A stretch of 64,000 nucleotides of DNA from positions 1 through 64,000 of the forward strand of contig NZ_FTMY01000001.1 of assembly GCF_900156165.1 (NCBI RefSeq). Reading direction: 5' to 3'. Each line of letters starts with the position of its first letter. The first letter of the stretch is position 1. The notes under the pieces were generated by a model. The model saw nothing but the letters and a program-made list of their open reading frames with translations. It searched no databases and was not told where the DNA came from. Below are positions 21,316-29,722 of this stretch, one piece after another. The DNA is from Pseudacidovorax sp. RU35E. Its GTDB lineage: Bacteria; Pseudomonadota; Gammaproteobacteria; Burkholderiales; Burkholderiaceae_C. A program made the position numbers and the translations under genes.

Positions 21316-22845
21316 CTAGGCCGCGCAGCCTTCCACCACCGCCGCGAAGCCCAGCACCCGCGCATCCTCGTAGCGTGGCGCCACCACCTGCAAGCCCACC
21401 GGCAGGCCGCGGACGGTGCCGGCGGGCACGGCGCACGCCGGCACGCCGCAATAGTTGAAGAGCGGCGTGAAGGCCGCATGGCCGCGCGGCCCGGCGGGCT
21501 GGCCACCGATGACGGGCGGGCCCAACTGCTCCAGCAGCCAGGCGGTGACCGGGGCGGTGGGGCACAGCAGCAGGTCGTAGTGCTCGAAGAAGCCCGCGAG
21601 CGCGTGCGCGATGCGCTCTCGCAGGCGCAGGGCGCGCGCCACATCGGCGGGCGCGATGCGGGCGCCGGTCTCGATCTGCCCGCCCAGCACCGGATCGATG
21701 CGCGTCGGGTCGGCGGCCCACTGCTCGCCGTAGAGCGCATGCAGGCCGGCATGCTGCAGGGCGATCAGCGGGTACTCGCGCGCCTCGGGCGGCCAGGGCG
21801 GGTCGGCATCGGCGATCTGCCAGCCGGCGGCGCGCAGGGCATCGACGCGGGCCTGCAACTGGGCCAGCACGTCCTCGTCGATGGCGAAGTCGCAGCCCAG
21901 GCGCGGGCTCCAGGCGATGCGCAAGTCGCGCGGCGGCGTTTCTGGCACCGGCTGCGTGAGGCCGCTCGGGATCGGCACACCGGCCGGATCGCCAGCGTCG
22001 TAGGCCGCGAGCAGGTCGAAGGCCCAGGCGCAGTCGGCCACGCCACGCGCCAGCACGCCGATGACCGACAGGCCGTAGTTCGGCTCGGCAAAGCCCCACG
22101 GATGCGGGATGAGCCCGGCACTGGGCTTGAGCCCCACCAGCCCGCAGTGCGCGGCTGGCCTGCGCGTGGAGCCGCCGGCATCGGTGGCCAGCGCAAGCAG
22201 GCCCAGGCCGCTGGCCAGCGCCGACACGGCGCCGCCGGAGGAGCCGCCGGGCGTCAGCGATGGGTCGAGCGGATGGCGCGTCGCGCCGTAGACCAGATTG
22301 CTGGTCACGCCCTTGCAGGCGAATTCGGAACAGTTGGTGATGCCCAGCACCACGCCGCCCAGCGCGCGCAGGCGGGCCACGGCCCAGGCGTCGCGCGGGG
22401 CGACGAAGTCCTCGAAGAGCAGCGAGCCCTGGGCGATGCGGTAGCCCTCGACCCAGAGGTTGTCCTTGACGGTGAACGGCACGCCCGCGAGTGGCAGCGA
22501 TTCGCCGGCGGCAAGTCGCCGGTCCACGGACTCGGCCTCGGCGAGCACGCGGGCGGGGTCGAACTGGACGATGGCGTTGAGGCCGGGGTTGAGCGCCTCG
22601 ACACGGGCGACGAAGTGACGTGCGACGTCGGTGGCCGTCAGTTCGCGGCATGCGACGCGGGCAGCCAGTTCGCGGGCGTCCATGTCGTGCAGCGGCGGGA
22701 TCGACGCAGGTGCGCCGTCCTGCCCTTCGACGGGCTCAGGGCGAACGGAGGCGGCGGCGAGGCGGTTCACGGCCGCTGGACGACCTTGTGCTTCGACGGA
22801 GCCTGAGGCAGGCGCGCCTTGCGGGGTGGCAGGGCCGGCGCTCAT
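21316..22845 (-). CDS. Amidase signature family hydrolase
   Basis: Hydrolyses an amide bond; substrate unknown. The 509-residue protein carries the Ser-cisSer-Lys triad: K127 in VPFTVKDN, the GGSSGG loop (200-205) and nucleophile S226 in DAGGSTRRP. It is the last of four genes joined by ATGA overlaps, which supports the start at 22845. A conserved amidase begins only at about residue 55 (MDARELAARV). Residues of roughly 16-44 are encoded by an interspersed palindromic repeat (RPEPVEG signature), so this N-terminus looks like acquired filler. Alternative start at 22683. Confidence 0.85.
   Translation of the reverse strand: MSAGPATPQGAPASGSVEAQGRPAAVNRLAAASVRPEPVEGQDGAPASIPPLHDMDARELAARVACRELTATDVARHFVARVEALNPGLNAIVQFDPARVLAEAESVDRRLAAGESLPLAGVPFTVKDNLWVEGYRIAQGSLLFEDFVAPRDAWAVARLRALGGVVLGITNCSEFACKGVTSNLVYGATRHPLDPSLTPGGSSGGAVSALASGLGLLALATDAGGSTRRPAAHCGLVGLKPSAGLIPHPWGFAEPNYGLSVIGVLARGVADCAWAFDLLAAYDAGDPAGVPIPSGLTQPVPETPPRDLRIAWSPRLGCDFAIDEDVLAQLQARVDALRAAGWQIADADPPWPPEAREYPLIALQHAGLHALYGEQWAADPTRIDPVLGGQIETGARIAPADVARALRLRERIAHALAGFFEHYDLLLCPTAPVTAWLLEQLGPPVIGGQPAGPRGHAAFTPLFNYCGVPACAVPAGTVRGLPVGLQVVAPRYEDARVLGFAAVVEGCAA
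22724..22809. repeat. REP-like interspersed repeat inside the amidase gene
   Basis: CTTCGACGGGCTCAGGGCG followed by AACGG (22725-22748) is a member of a palindromic repeat common in betaproteobacterial genomes, normally between genes. A diverged copy, CTTCGACGGAGCCTGAGGC, lies at 22791-22809. A related copy is at 52301-52324. In the coding frame it yields the tell-tale peptide RPEPVEG. Confidence 0.65.
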
Positions 22846-23591
22846 GCCGCTGCGCCCCGGAAGCGCGCAGCCAGCGCGGGCGTCACGCCGGTCACGTCCC
22901 GCCCGCGCAGCGGCGCGAGGCTGCCCGCACGCGCGGCGGGCAGGGCGAGGTCCACGCGGGCCTGGGCCAGCGCGACGGCGCAGGCCACGCCGTCGAGGAG
23001 CGGCACGCTGGCGCGCGGCTGCAGCACCGGCGCCATCGAGGCCATGGCCGCGCCGGCCAGCAGCACGGCCTCGGCGCCGTCGCGCTGCACCAGCCGTTCG
23101 ATGCCGGCGAGCACGGCTTCCTGCACGCGCAGCGGGGTCTCGAAGGTCTGCTGCGGCGTCACCTCCAGCGTCTCGATGCCGGCCAGGCGCGCGGCCAGGC
23201 CGTGCTGTTCGACCAGTTCGCGGTAAAGCGGCGCCATGCGCGCGCCATAGGTCAGCACGCCGACGCGGCCGGCCAGCGTGGCGCCCATCAACAGGCCGGC
23301 TTCCGTCATGCCGACGACGGGCACATCGAAGAGCTCGCGGCAGGCCCACAGCGCGCTGTCGAGCGAGACGCCGAGCACGATGGCATCCACCTCGGCCGCA
23401 TGCTGTGCAGCCAGCTCCAGCACCTCCTGCTGGGCCAGCGCGTTCTCGGCACGCGACGCAATGATGGCCGGGCCCTGCCGGCCGGTGACGGCCAGCAGTT
23501 CGGTGCCCGGCCGGGCGGCCGTGCGCGCGGCCGCCAGCACCGCGTCGGTCACGGCCTGGGTGCGGTTGGGGTTGATCAGCAGCAGCTTCAT
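22842..23591 (-). CDS. Asp/Glu/hydantoin racemase-family protein without catalytic cysteines
   Basis: The 249-residue protein has the hydantoin/Asp-Glu racemase fold: start LLLINPNRTQAVTDAV, then VVGMTEA and VPLLDGVACAVALA. Family enzymes use two cysteines, near 76 and 181. Here the first position reads LGVSLDS (Ser76) and the second LLAGAAM (Ala181), so a classical two-cysteine racemase reaction is not expected. It may have changed chemistry or be non-catalytic. It is the third gene of the coupled operon, overlapping both neighbours by four bases (ATGA). Confidence 0.8.
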   Translation of the reverse strand: MKLLLINPNRTQAVTDAVLAAARTAARPGTELLAVTGRQGPAIIASRAENALAQQEVLELAAQHAAEVDAIVLGVSLDSALWACRELFDVPVVGMTEAGLLMGATLAGRVGVLTYGARMAPLYRELVEQHGLAARLAGIETLEVTPQQTFETPLRVQEAVLAGIERLVQRDGAEAVLLAGAAMASMAPVLQPRASVPLLDGVACAVALAQARVDLALPAARAGSLAPLRGRDVTGVTPALAARFRGAAA

Positions 23592-24511
23592 GCAGCTTCC
23601 TTTGCCGCGGGCGGCGGTACCTCGGCCAGCCAGTGACGGGCGATCTGCTCGCGCGTGGCCAGCCACACGCCGGACGCGCCACGGATGTGGTCGACGAGCG
23701 TCTTCAGGCCGCCGATGCGCCCGGGCCGGCCGATGATGCGGGTGTGCAGGCCGATGGACATCATGCGCGGCGCCTCCTGCGATTCGGCCCGCAGCCATTC
23801 GAAGGCATCGATGGCATAGCGCGCGAAGTCGTCGCCCGTCACGAAGGCATGGCTGTCGAAGAAGCGCATGTCGTTGGTGTCGAAGGCATAGGGCAGCACC
23901 AGGTGCGGCCGGCCCGCCACCTCGCGGTAGTAGGGCAGGTCGTCGTTGTAGGCATCGCTGTCGTAGAGAAAGCCGCCGTGCTCGACCAGCAGCCGGCGCG
24001 TGTTCACCGAGGGCGAGGACTTGGTGTGCCAGCCCACCGGCGGCCGACCCGTCAACTGCGTGACGGTGGCCACCGTGCGCGCGATGCGCTCGCGCTCCTC
24101 GGTCTCGGCCAGGTGGGCATGCGATTCCCAGCGCCAGCCGTGACAGCACAGCTCGAAGCCGCGGCGCATGGCGTCCTCGGCGATCCAGGGCGTGGCCTCC
24201 AGCGCGCGGCCGCAGCAGTTGAGCGTGAGCGGAACACCCACCTCGGCCAGCAGCCGCACGATGCGCCGGTAGCCCACGCGGCTGCCGTACTCGAAGTGGC
24301 TTTCCATGCACAGGTCGGGCACGCCGCGGATCTCGTTCGTGACCTCGTGGCAGCCCTCGTTGCGCTCGTCTCCGGCGGAGAGGGCGAACTCCGCGCCTTC
24401 CTCGATGTTGAGCACGAAGGAGACCGCGAGGCCAGCGCCGCCGGCCCAGCGGAGGGTGGGGACGTCGTCGCCGTAGCCGCAGAAGTCACGCGGGGGCAGA
24501 GCAGGGGTCAT
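23588..24511 (-). CDS. Polysaccharide deacetylase-fold hydrolase, PuuE/allantoinase-like
   Basis: NodB-fold hydrolase of 307 residues resembling the PuuE branch, whose members open allantoin-like rings without the usual metal triad. Typical stretches are FVLNIEEGAE, ESHFEYGSRVGYRRIVRLL, ELCCHGWRWE and the late GLHTRIIGRPGRI. The first catalytic motif of true polysaccharide deacetylases (TFDDG) is absent, as expected for this branch. It is coupled by ATGA overlaps to the amidohydrolase upstream and the racemase-like gene downstream. A cyclic ureide substrate is inferred. Confidence 0.8.
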   Translation of the reverse strand: MTPALPPRDFCGYGDDVPTLRWAGGAGLAVSFVLNIEEGAEFALSAGDERNEGCHEVTNEIRGVPDLCMESHFEYGSRVGYRRIVRLLAEVGVPLTLNCCGRALEATPWIAEDAMRRGFELCCHGWRWESHAHLAETEERERIARTVATVTQLTGRPPVGWHTKSSPSVNTRRLLVEHGGFLYDSDAYNDDLPYYREVAGRPHLVLPYAFDTNDMRFFDSHAFVTGDDFARYAIDAFEWLRAESQEAPRMMSIGLHTRIIGRPGRIGGLKTLVDHIRGASGVWLATREQIARHWLAEVPPPAAKEAA

Positions 24512-26016
24512 GGCAAGCGTGCGACAAAGGTATCGGGCGCGACGGGCGTAGCCAGCCCCTCGCGATGGATGCGCTCCATGGCAGCCAGCACTGGCGCCAT
24601 ATCGGCCTCGGCGCGGGCGTACTGCGGCATCAGCTCGGCGAACTCATGCTGGATCTCGGCCAGCAGCGCGGCTTCGTCCACACGCACCAGCCGGCCGTCC
24701 TGGATCGCCACCTCGCCATCGACCATCGAGAAGTCCAGCCCCGCGCCGCGCTCCGCATAGACGAGCTGGCGCACCGGATCGCTCATCGGCGTGAAGGTGA
24801 CGGTGTCGGTGCGGTAGGCGACCAGGTCGGCCATGGCGCCGACGCGCAGGCTGCCCAGACGGTCGCCGAAGCCCAGTGCGCGCGCGCCGGCCACGGTGCC
24901 GGCATGCAGCGCCTCCCGTGCGCTGAGCCAGCGGGCGTGGTCGTCGCCGCGGATCTTGGAGAGCGCCGCCGCGCTGCCCAGCACGTTGAGCATGTTCACC
25001 GTGACCGTGGAGCAGGAGCCGTCCGAGCCCAGGCTCACGTTCACGCCCGCGTCCAGCAGCTCGCGCACCGGCTGGATGCCCGAGCCCAGCAGCAGGTTGC
25101 TCCATGGGTTGTGCTGCGCGGTGGCGCCGGTGCGGGCCAGGGCCTCGATCTCGCGCGGGTTCAGCCACACGGCATGGATCAGGCTGGTGGCCGGCTTGAG
25201 GAAGCCGATGCGGTCCAGGTACTCGACCATCGGGCAGCCGTAGAACAGCTGGCCGGTGACCACCTGCAGCCGCGTCTCCTGCACATGCGTGATGACCGGC
25301 AGCGCCAGTTCGTCGGCCAGCGCGCGCACCTGCATCAGGAAGGGTTCGGTGCAGCGCTGCGGGGCCGAGGCCGACACCAGCACGCCCACGCGCCGGCTGT
25401 GCGGATGGCGCTGCGCGGCCAGCTCGCGCACCAGGGCCAGGCAGTCCTGCGGGTCGGGCCGGCGGCCGGCGCGCATCTCCTCGGCCATCGCGGGCGGCAT
25501 GTGCTGTGCCAGGAAGGGAAAGTTGTCGACGATGGGCTTGTCCATCATCGCGAAGCCCACCAGCGCGCGGATGCCGGCATCGTCGTAGGCCTGCAGGCAG
25601 GCCTCGATGCGCGGGCGGTCGATGGCCGCGCCCAGGGCCATGTCGTCCACCAGCGTGGTGCAGCCGGTGCGCAGCGACTCGATGGCGCCGATCATGGTGC
25701 GCAGGTAGGCCTGGCGCGGCGTCAGCGGCACCGGCATACGGGTGCGCACCAGGTGCATCCAGAGTTCGAGCGGCAGGTTCTCGGTGCGGCCGCGCTGGAA
25801 GTGCTCATGCGAATGCTGGTGGCCGTTGACGAGGCCTGGCACCAGCAGGTGCCGCGACAGGTCGACCACGCGGTCGGCGCCGCCCAGCGTGCCGGCCGGC
25901 TCGATGGCGGCGATGCGGCCGTCTTCGACCAGCACGTCCAGCGGGCGCGGTTCATGCTCGTGCCGGTCGCCCAGCAAGGCCTGGGCGCCGCGCAGCAGGG
26001 TTCGCTTCTTGCTCAT
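24508..26016 (-). CDS. Metal-dependent amidohydrolase (cytosine/guanine deaminase-like)
   Basis: TIM-barrel hydrolase or deaminase of 502 residues, related to chlorohydrolase, cytosine deaminase and 8-oxoguanine deaminase enzymes. Metal and catalytic residues are visible: H66 and H68 in NGHQHSHEHF, H244 and E247 in THVQET, H281 in LIHAVW and D332 in SLGSDG. It is the first gene of the four-gene coupled operon. The start at 26016 (MSKK) has GGAGA eight bases upstream; ATG 26031 is a weaker option. The adjacent divergent deaminase and the ABC importer suggest a nitrogen heterocycle as substrate. Confidence 0.85.
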   Translation of the reverse strand: MSKKRTLLRGAQALLGDRHEHEPRPLDVLVEDGRIAAIEPAGTLGGADRVVDLSRHLLVPGLVNGHQHSHEHFQRGRTENLPLELWMHLVRTRMPVPLTPRQAYLRTMIGAIESLRTGCTTLVDDMALGAAIDRPRIEACLQAYDDAGIRALVGFAMMDKPIVDNFPFLAQHMPPAMAEEMRAGRRPDPQDCLALVRELAAQRHPHSRRVGVLVSASAPQRCTEPFLMQVRALADELALPVITHVQETRLQVVTGQLFYGCPMVEYLDRIGFLKPATSLIHAVWLNPREIEALARTGATAQHNPWSNLLLGSGIQPVRELLDAGVNVSLGSDGSCSTVTVNMLNVLGSAAALSKIRGDDHARWLSAREALHAGTVAGARALGFGDRLGSLRVGAMADLVAYRTDTVTFTPMSDPVRQLVYAERGAGLDFSMVDGEVAIQDGRLVRVDEAALLAEIQHEFAELMPQYARAEADMAPVLAAMERIHREGLATPVAPDTFVARLP

Positions 26017-26054
26017 GCGTGCTGTCTCCATCAATAGGAAAGGGAGTAATCAAA

Positions 26055-26561
26055 ATGACTGCCGTGACCATGCCCGCATCGCCGATGACCCAGGATGCAG
26101 CCGACATCCACTGGATGCGCGCTGCACTGGCCGAGGCACTGGACGCCCATGCCCGTGGCGACTGGCCCACGGGGGCCGTGCTGATCAAGCAGGGCCGCGT
26201 GCTGGCCTATGGACAGAACCGGCAGAACACGCGCGCCGATCCGATGGCGCATGCCGAAACCGACGCGCTGCAGTCGGCCTTCCGCGCGCATGGCCCGCAG
26301 GCCGCGCAGGGCGCCACGCTCTACTGCACGATGGAGCCGTGCCCCATGTGCGCAGGCGCGCTGCGCATCGCCGGCGTGCAGACGCTGGTGCTGGCGCTGC
26401 GCCATGCGCGCCTGCGGCGCGTGGACCTGGGCGACTACAGCATCGAGCGCTTCTGCCATCTCACCGACTACCCGCTGGAACTGCGCGACGGCGTGCTGGA
26501 AGAGGACTACCTCGCGCTGCGCCTGCGCTGGGGTGGCGATCGGGTGGCGCCCGCGCCCTGA
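26055..26561 (+). CDS. CDA-fold deaminase (TadA/guanine deaminase-like)
   Basis: Zinc deaminase of 168 residues with the motifs MAHAETDAL (HAE) and EPCPMCAGAL (PCxxC). The placing in a catabolic cluster and the tail LEEDYLALRLRW are unlike a housekeeping tRNA adenosine deaminase, so a free-base deaminase is more likely. The start at 26055 has GGAAAGGGAG 8 bases upstream. Only 38 bases separate it from the divergent amidohydrolase start, so promoters must overlap the opposite gene or each other. Confidence 0.8.
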   Translation: MTAVTMPASPMTQDAADIHWMRAALAEALDAHARGDWPTGAVLIKQGRVLAYGQNRQNTRADPMAHAETDALQSAFRAHGPQAAQGATLYCTMEPCPMCAGALRIAGVQTLVLALRHARLRRVDLGDYSIERFCHLTDYPLELRDGVLEEDYLALRLRWGGDRVAPAP

Positions 26562-26620
26562 TCCGCGCCGCGCTCCACGCCTGGGCAGGAGCGCGCGCGT
26601 GAATGGCGCGTGCGCACCGC

Positions 26621-27496
26621 TCATCGCATGTGCCGCGAGATGCCGGCCACCCGCTCCATCACCACCATCAGCACGATGGTCGCGGCGATCAGCACGCCCG
26701 AGACCGCCGCGGCTCGCACGTCCAGGCTCGACTCGATGATGTGCCACATGCGGATCGGCAGCACCTCGCTGCGCGCGTCCGACAGGAAGAGCGACACCGC
26801 CACGTTGTCGAAGGAATACATGAAGCCGATGAACGCGCCCGCCGCCACGCCCGGCGCAATGAGCGGCAGCGTCACCGTGCGGAAGGCGAACACGCCCGAG
26901 GCGCCGAGCGAATGGGCGCTCTCCAGCAGCGCGCCGTCCAGCTGGGCCAGGCTGGCCGTGGTGGTGCGCAGGATGTAGGGCGCCGTGATGGCCACATGGC
27001 CCAGTACCAGCGTCGTGAACGACAGGCCCGTGCCCGCCAGGTTGAACAGCATCAGCAGCGACAGACCGATGGCCAGCGCAGGCAGCATTAGCGGCGACAG
27101 GAACAGCGCCTCGGCCGCCCGGGCCCAGGTCTCTCGCCGACGGGCCAGGGCCAGCGACGCGGCCACCGCCAGCACGATGGAGATGGCCGTGGCCGTGGCG
27201 GCCAGCTCCAGCGACAGCACGAAGGCCTCGATCAGCTCGGGCGACTGGTCCCACAGCGCCTCGTACCAGCGCGTCGAATAGCCCGGTGGCGGGAACTTGA
27301 GCGAATAGCCGCTGGTGAAGGAGGTGATGACCACGATCACCGTCGGCGCCAGCAGCAGCACCGCCGCCATCAGGCCCAGCAGCCCGAACACCAGCTTGAA
27401 GGACAGGCGCTCGGCACGCCCGCGCAGGTTGGCGCGGGCCGTGGGCGCCGATGCGGTGGCAGGCACCGGCGTGCCCGAAACGAAGGCCTCAGCCAT
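26621..27496 (-). CDS. ABC transporter permease, PotC type
   Basis: Inner-membrane permease of a polyamine/Fe-type (PotABCD-like) importer, 291 residues with about six helices. The EAA loop that docks the ATPase is ESAHSLGASGVFAFRTVTLPLI. A cytoplasmic N-terminus of about 30 residues precedes TM1. The start at 27496 overlaps the end of the other permease gene by 8 bases. Third gene of the ATPase-permease-permease operon. Confidence 0.87.
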   Translation of the reverse strand: MAEAFVSGTPVPATASAPTARANLRGRAERLSFKLVFGLLGLMAAVLLLAPTVIVVITSFTSGYSLKFPPPGYSTRWYEALWDQSPELIEAFVLSLELAATATAISIVLAVAASLALARRRETWARAAEALFLSPLMLPALAIGLSLLMLFNLAGTGLSFTTLVLGHVAITAPYILRTTTASLAQLDGALLESAHSLGASGVFAFRTVTLPLIAPGVAAGAFIGFMYSFDNVAVSLFLSDARSEVLPIRMWHIIESSLDVRAAAVSGVLIAATIVLMVVMERVAGISRHMR

Positions 27497-28346
27497 GGAC
27501 GAACCCCTTGCTGCGCCGGCCCAGCGCGTTGATGGCGGCCACCACCCCCAGCACGCACACCAGCAGCAGCATGGCGACGGCGGCGGCAAAGGGGTAGTTG
27601 TTGGCCTGGATGGCCTGCTGATACATGTAGAAGGGCATGAACATCTGCTGCCCGCCGCCCACCAGCGTCTGCGTGACGAAGGCGCTCACGCTGCTCGCAA
27701 AGACCAACAGGCTGCCGGCCAGCAGGCCCGGCATCGCCAGCGGCAGCGTCACCTGCCAGAAGGTGCGCCAGTGGCCCGCGCCCAGCGCCAGCGAGGCCTG
27801 GCGCAGGTTGCCGTCGATGTTGGCCAGCGCGGTGATCAGCGGCAGCACCATCAGCGGCAGCTCGATCTGCGCCAGCGCCACGGTGACGGCGCCGGGCGTG
27901 TAGAGCAGCTTGAGCGGATCGGCGATCAGCCCCAGGTCCAGCAGCACCGTGTTGACGATGCCCTGGCGCCCGAGGATCACCACCCACGCGAAGGTGCGCA
28001 CCACCGAGCTGGTGAGCAGCGGCAGCAGCACCAGCAGCAGAAGCACGCCCTGCCAGCGCGGCGGTGCCTGCGTGTAGAGGTAGGCCAGCGGAAAGCCCAC
28101 CACCAGCGCCAGCAGCGTGACCTTGAGGCCCAGCCACAGCGTGCTGCCCAGGATGCCCAGGTTGAAGCCGTCGCCCAGGAACTTGAGGTACTGGCCGACG
28201 CCGAACTGCGTCATGGCCGTGTCGTCGTGCAGGCTCACCCAGGCCAGCAGCAGCATGGGCGCCAGCACGAAGACGGCGAAGAACAGGCCCAGCGGCAGGG
28301 CCAGGGCCAGCGGCGGCGTGAGGCGGGGATTGGCAGCGGCAGCCAT
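27489..28346 (-). CDS. ABC transporter permease, PotB type
   Basis: First permease of the PotABCD-like importer, 285 residues with six predicted helices. The EAA loop reads QASLALGAGHWRTFWQVTLPLAMPG. The segment SSVVRTFAWVVILGRQGIVN is typical of PotB. It begins 5 bases after the ATPase stop. The longer upstream open frame overlaps the ATPase gene in another frame and is not coding. Confidence 0.88.
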   Translation of the reverse strand: MAAAANPRLTPPLALALPLGLFFAVFVLAPMLLLAWVSLHDDTAMTQFGVGQYLKFLGDGFNLGILGSTLWLGLKVTLLALVVGFPLAYLYTQAPPRWQGVLLLLVLLPLLTSSVVRTFAWVVILGRQGIVNTVLLDLGLIADPLKLLYTPGAVTVALAQIELPLMVLPLITALANIDGNLRQASLALGAGHWRTFWQVTLPLAMPGLLAGSLLVFASSVSAFVTQTLVGGGQQMFMPFYMYQQAIQANNYPFAAAVAMLLLVCVLGVVAAINALGRRSKGFVHG

Positions 28347-28351
28347 GGTGT

Positions 28352-29449
28352 TCACCCCGCGAAAACGCTGGCGGGCGAGCCCTGGCGCAGCCGCAGGCCC
28401 ACCGTCTGGCCGGCCTCGAAGCGCGGCTGCTCGGCCGTGCGAGGCTGCGTCACCTTGGCGGTCGCGCCGCCGGGCAGCCGCAGCTCGTAGACGAGCGACG
28501 GGCCGAGCGGCAGCACCATCTCGACCGTGGCCGGCAGAGCGTCTGCGGCCGGTGCGCCCAGGGCCAAGTGCTCGGGCCGCGCGGCCAGCACCACGGCGCC
28601 GACGCGCGAGCAGGGCTGCGCCTCGGCCAGCGGCAGGCGGCCGCCGCCCTCGCAATCGACCGCGAAGCCGGCCTCACCCTCGCGGGCCAGCCGGCCGGGC
28701 AGCAGGTTGGCGGTGCCGATGAAGGTGGCGACGAAGAGCGAGGCGGGCCGGTCGTAGATGGCCTCGGGCGTATCGAACTGCTCGACGCGGCCGGCGTGCA
28801 TGACGGCGATGCGGTCGGCCATGGACATGGCTTCTTCCTGGTCGTGCGTCACGAGGATGGTGGTGATGCCCAGCTCGCGCTGGATGCGGCGGATCTCGAT
28901 CTGCATGTCCAGCCGCAAGTTCTTGTCCAGCGCGGCGAAGGGCTCGTCCAGCAGCAGCACGCGCGGCTGCACGGCCAGCGTGCGGGCCAGGGCCACGCGT
29001 TGCTGCTGGCCGCCCGAAAGCTCGCGCGGATGGCGCTGCGCAAAGCGCGACATCTGCACCATCTCCAGCATGCGTTCGGCGGTGGCGCGGGCCTCGGCCG
29101 CCGCCACGCCGCGCGCCCGCAGGCCGTAGGCCACGTTGGCCAGCACCGTCATGTGCGGAAAGAGCGCGTAGTTCTGGAACACGATGCCGGCGCCGCGCTC
29201 GTTGGTGGGCAGGGCATCGACCACCTCGCCGCCGATGCGCACCTGGCCGCCGCTCTGGCGCATCAGGCCGGCCACGATGCGCAGCAGCGTGGTCTTGCCG
29301 CAGCCACTGGGGCCCAGCAGCGCCACCAGCTCGCCGGGACGGATCTGCAGCGAGACCGATTCGACCGCCACCGAGCCCGCATAGCGGTGATGGATCTGGT
29401 CCAGCTCGACGGCGGTGGCTGCGGCGGCGGGAGAAGAAGGCATGCGCAT
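28352..29449 (-). CDS. ABC transporter ATP-binding protein, PotA type
   Basis: ATPase of the importer, 365 residues. The nucleotide-binding domain has Walker A GPSGCGKTT, Q-loop FQNYALFPHM, signature LSGGQQQR, Walker B VLLLDEPFAALD and the switch THDQEEA. A TOBE domain (about 280-360) follows, as in PotA/MalK-like proteins. AGGA lies just upstream of the ATG at 29449; ATG 29443 is an alternative. First gene of the operon, divergent from its likely binding protein. Confidence 0.88.
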   Translation of the reverse strand: MRMPSSPAAAATAVELDQIHHRYAGSVAVESVSLQIRPGELVALLGPSGCGKTTLLRIVAGLMRQSGGQVRIGGEVVDALPTNERGAGIVFQNYALFPHMTVLANVAYGLRARGVAAAEARATAERMLEMVQMSRFAQRHPRELSGGQQQRVALARTLAVQPRVLLLDEPFAALDKNLRLDMQIEIRRIQRELGITTILVTHDQEEAMSMADRIAVMHAGRVEQFDTPEAIYDRPASLFVATFIGTANLLPGRLAREGEAGFAVDCEGGGRLPLAEAQPCSRVGAVVLAARPEHLALGAPAADALPATVEMVLPLGPSLVYELRLPGGATAKVTQPRTAEQPRFEAGQTVGLRLRQGSPASVFAG

Positions 29450-29722
29450 GGGTCCTGGTTTCGCGGGAACGGCCGCGGATGTCTTTTTCAAGATCCATGC
29501 CAATGACCGAGGCACAAAAAACCGATGAATTGGATACAAAACCAAGATCGACTGTGCACGAAATGGTGCGTGCCTGACCAAGTTGGCGCAGGCTGCCCCC
29601 CGAAATGGGGAGGCTGGCATTGGATACGACGGCTTTCGGTAGTGGGCGTCCGTGGCACGGAGCTTGCGCAGGCCAGCCGCATCCGGCCGAGGTGGCCGGC
29701 TCCGACTGAAAGGAAAAGATCC
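29450..29722. promoter_or_regulatory. Divergent control region between ABC operon and binding-protein gene
   Basis: The 273 bases lie between the importer operon (minus) and the binding-protein gene (plus). AT content is raised around 29505-29570. An inverted repeat TTGG-N8-CCAA sits at 29530-29545, and the word ATTGGATAC occurs at 29529-29537 and again at 29619-29627. These are candidate operator sites, for example for the GntR protein encoded at 31629, but no binding evidence exists. Confidence 0.4.
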
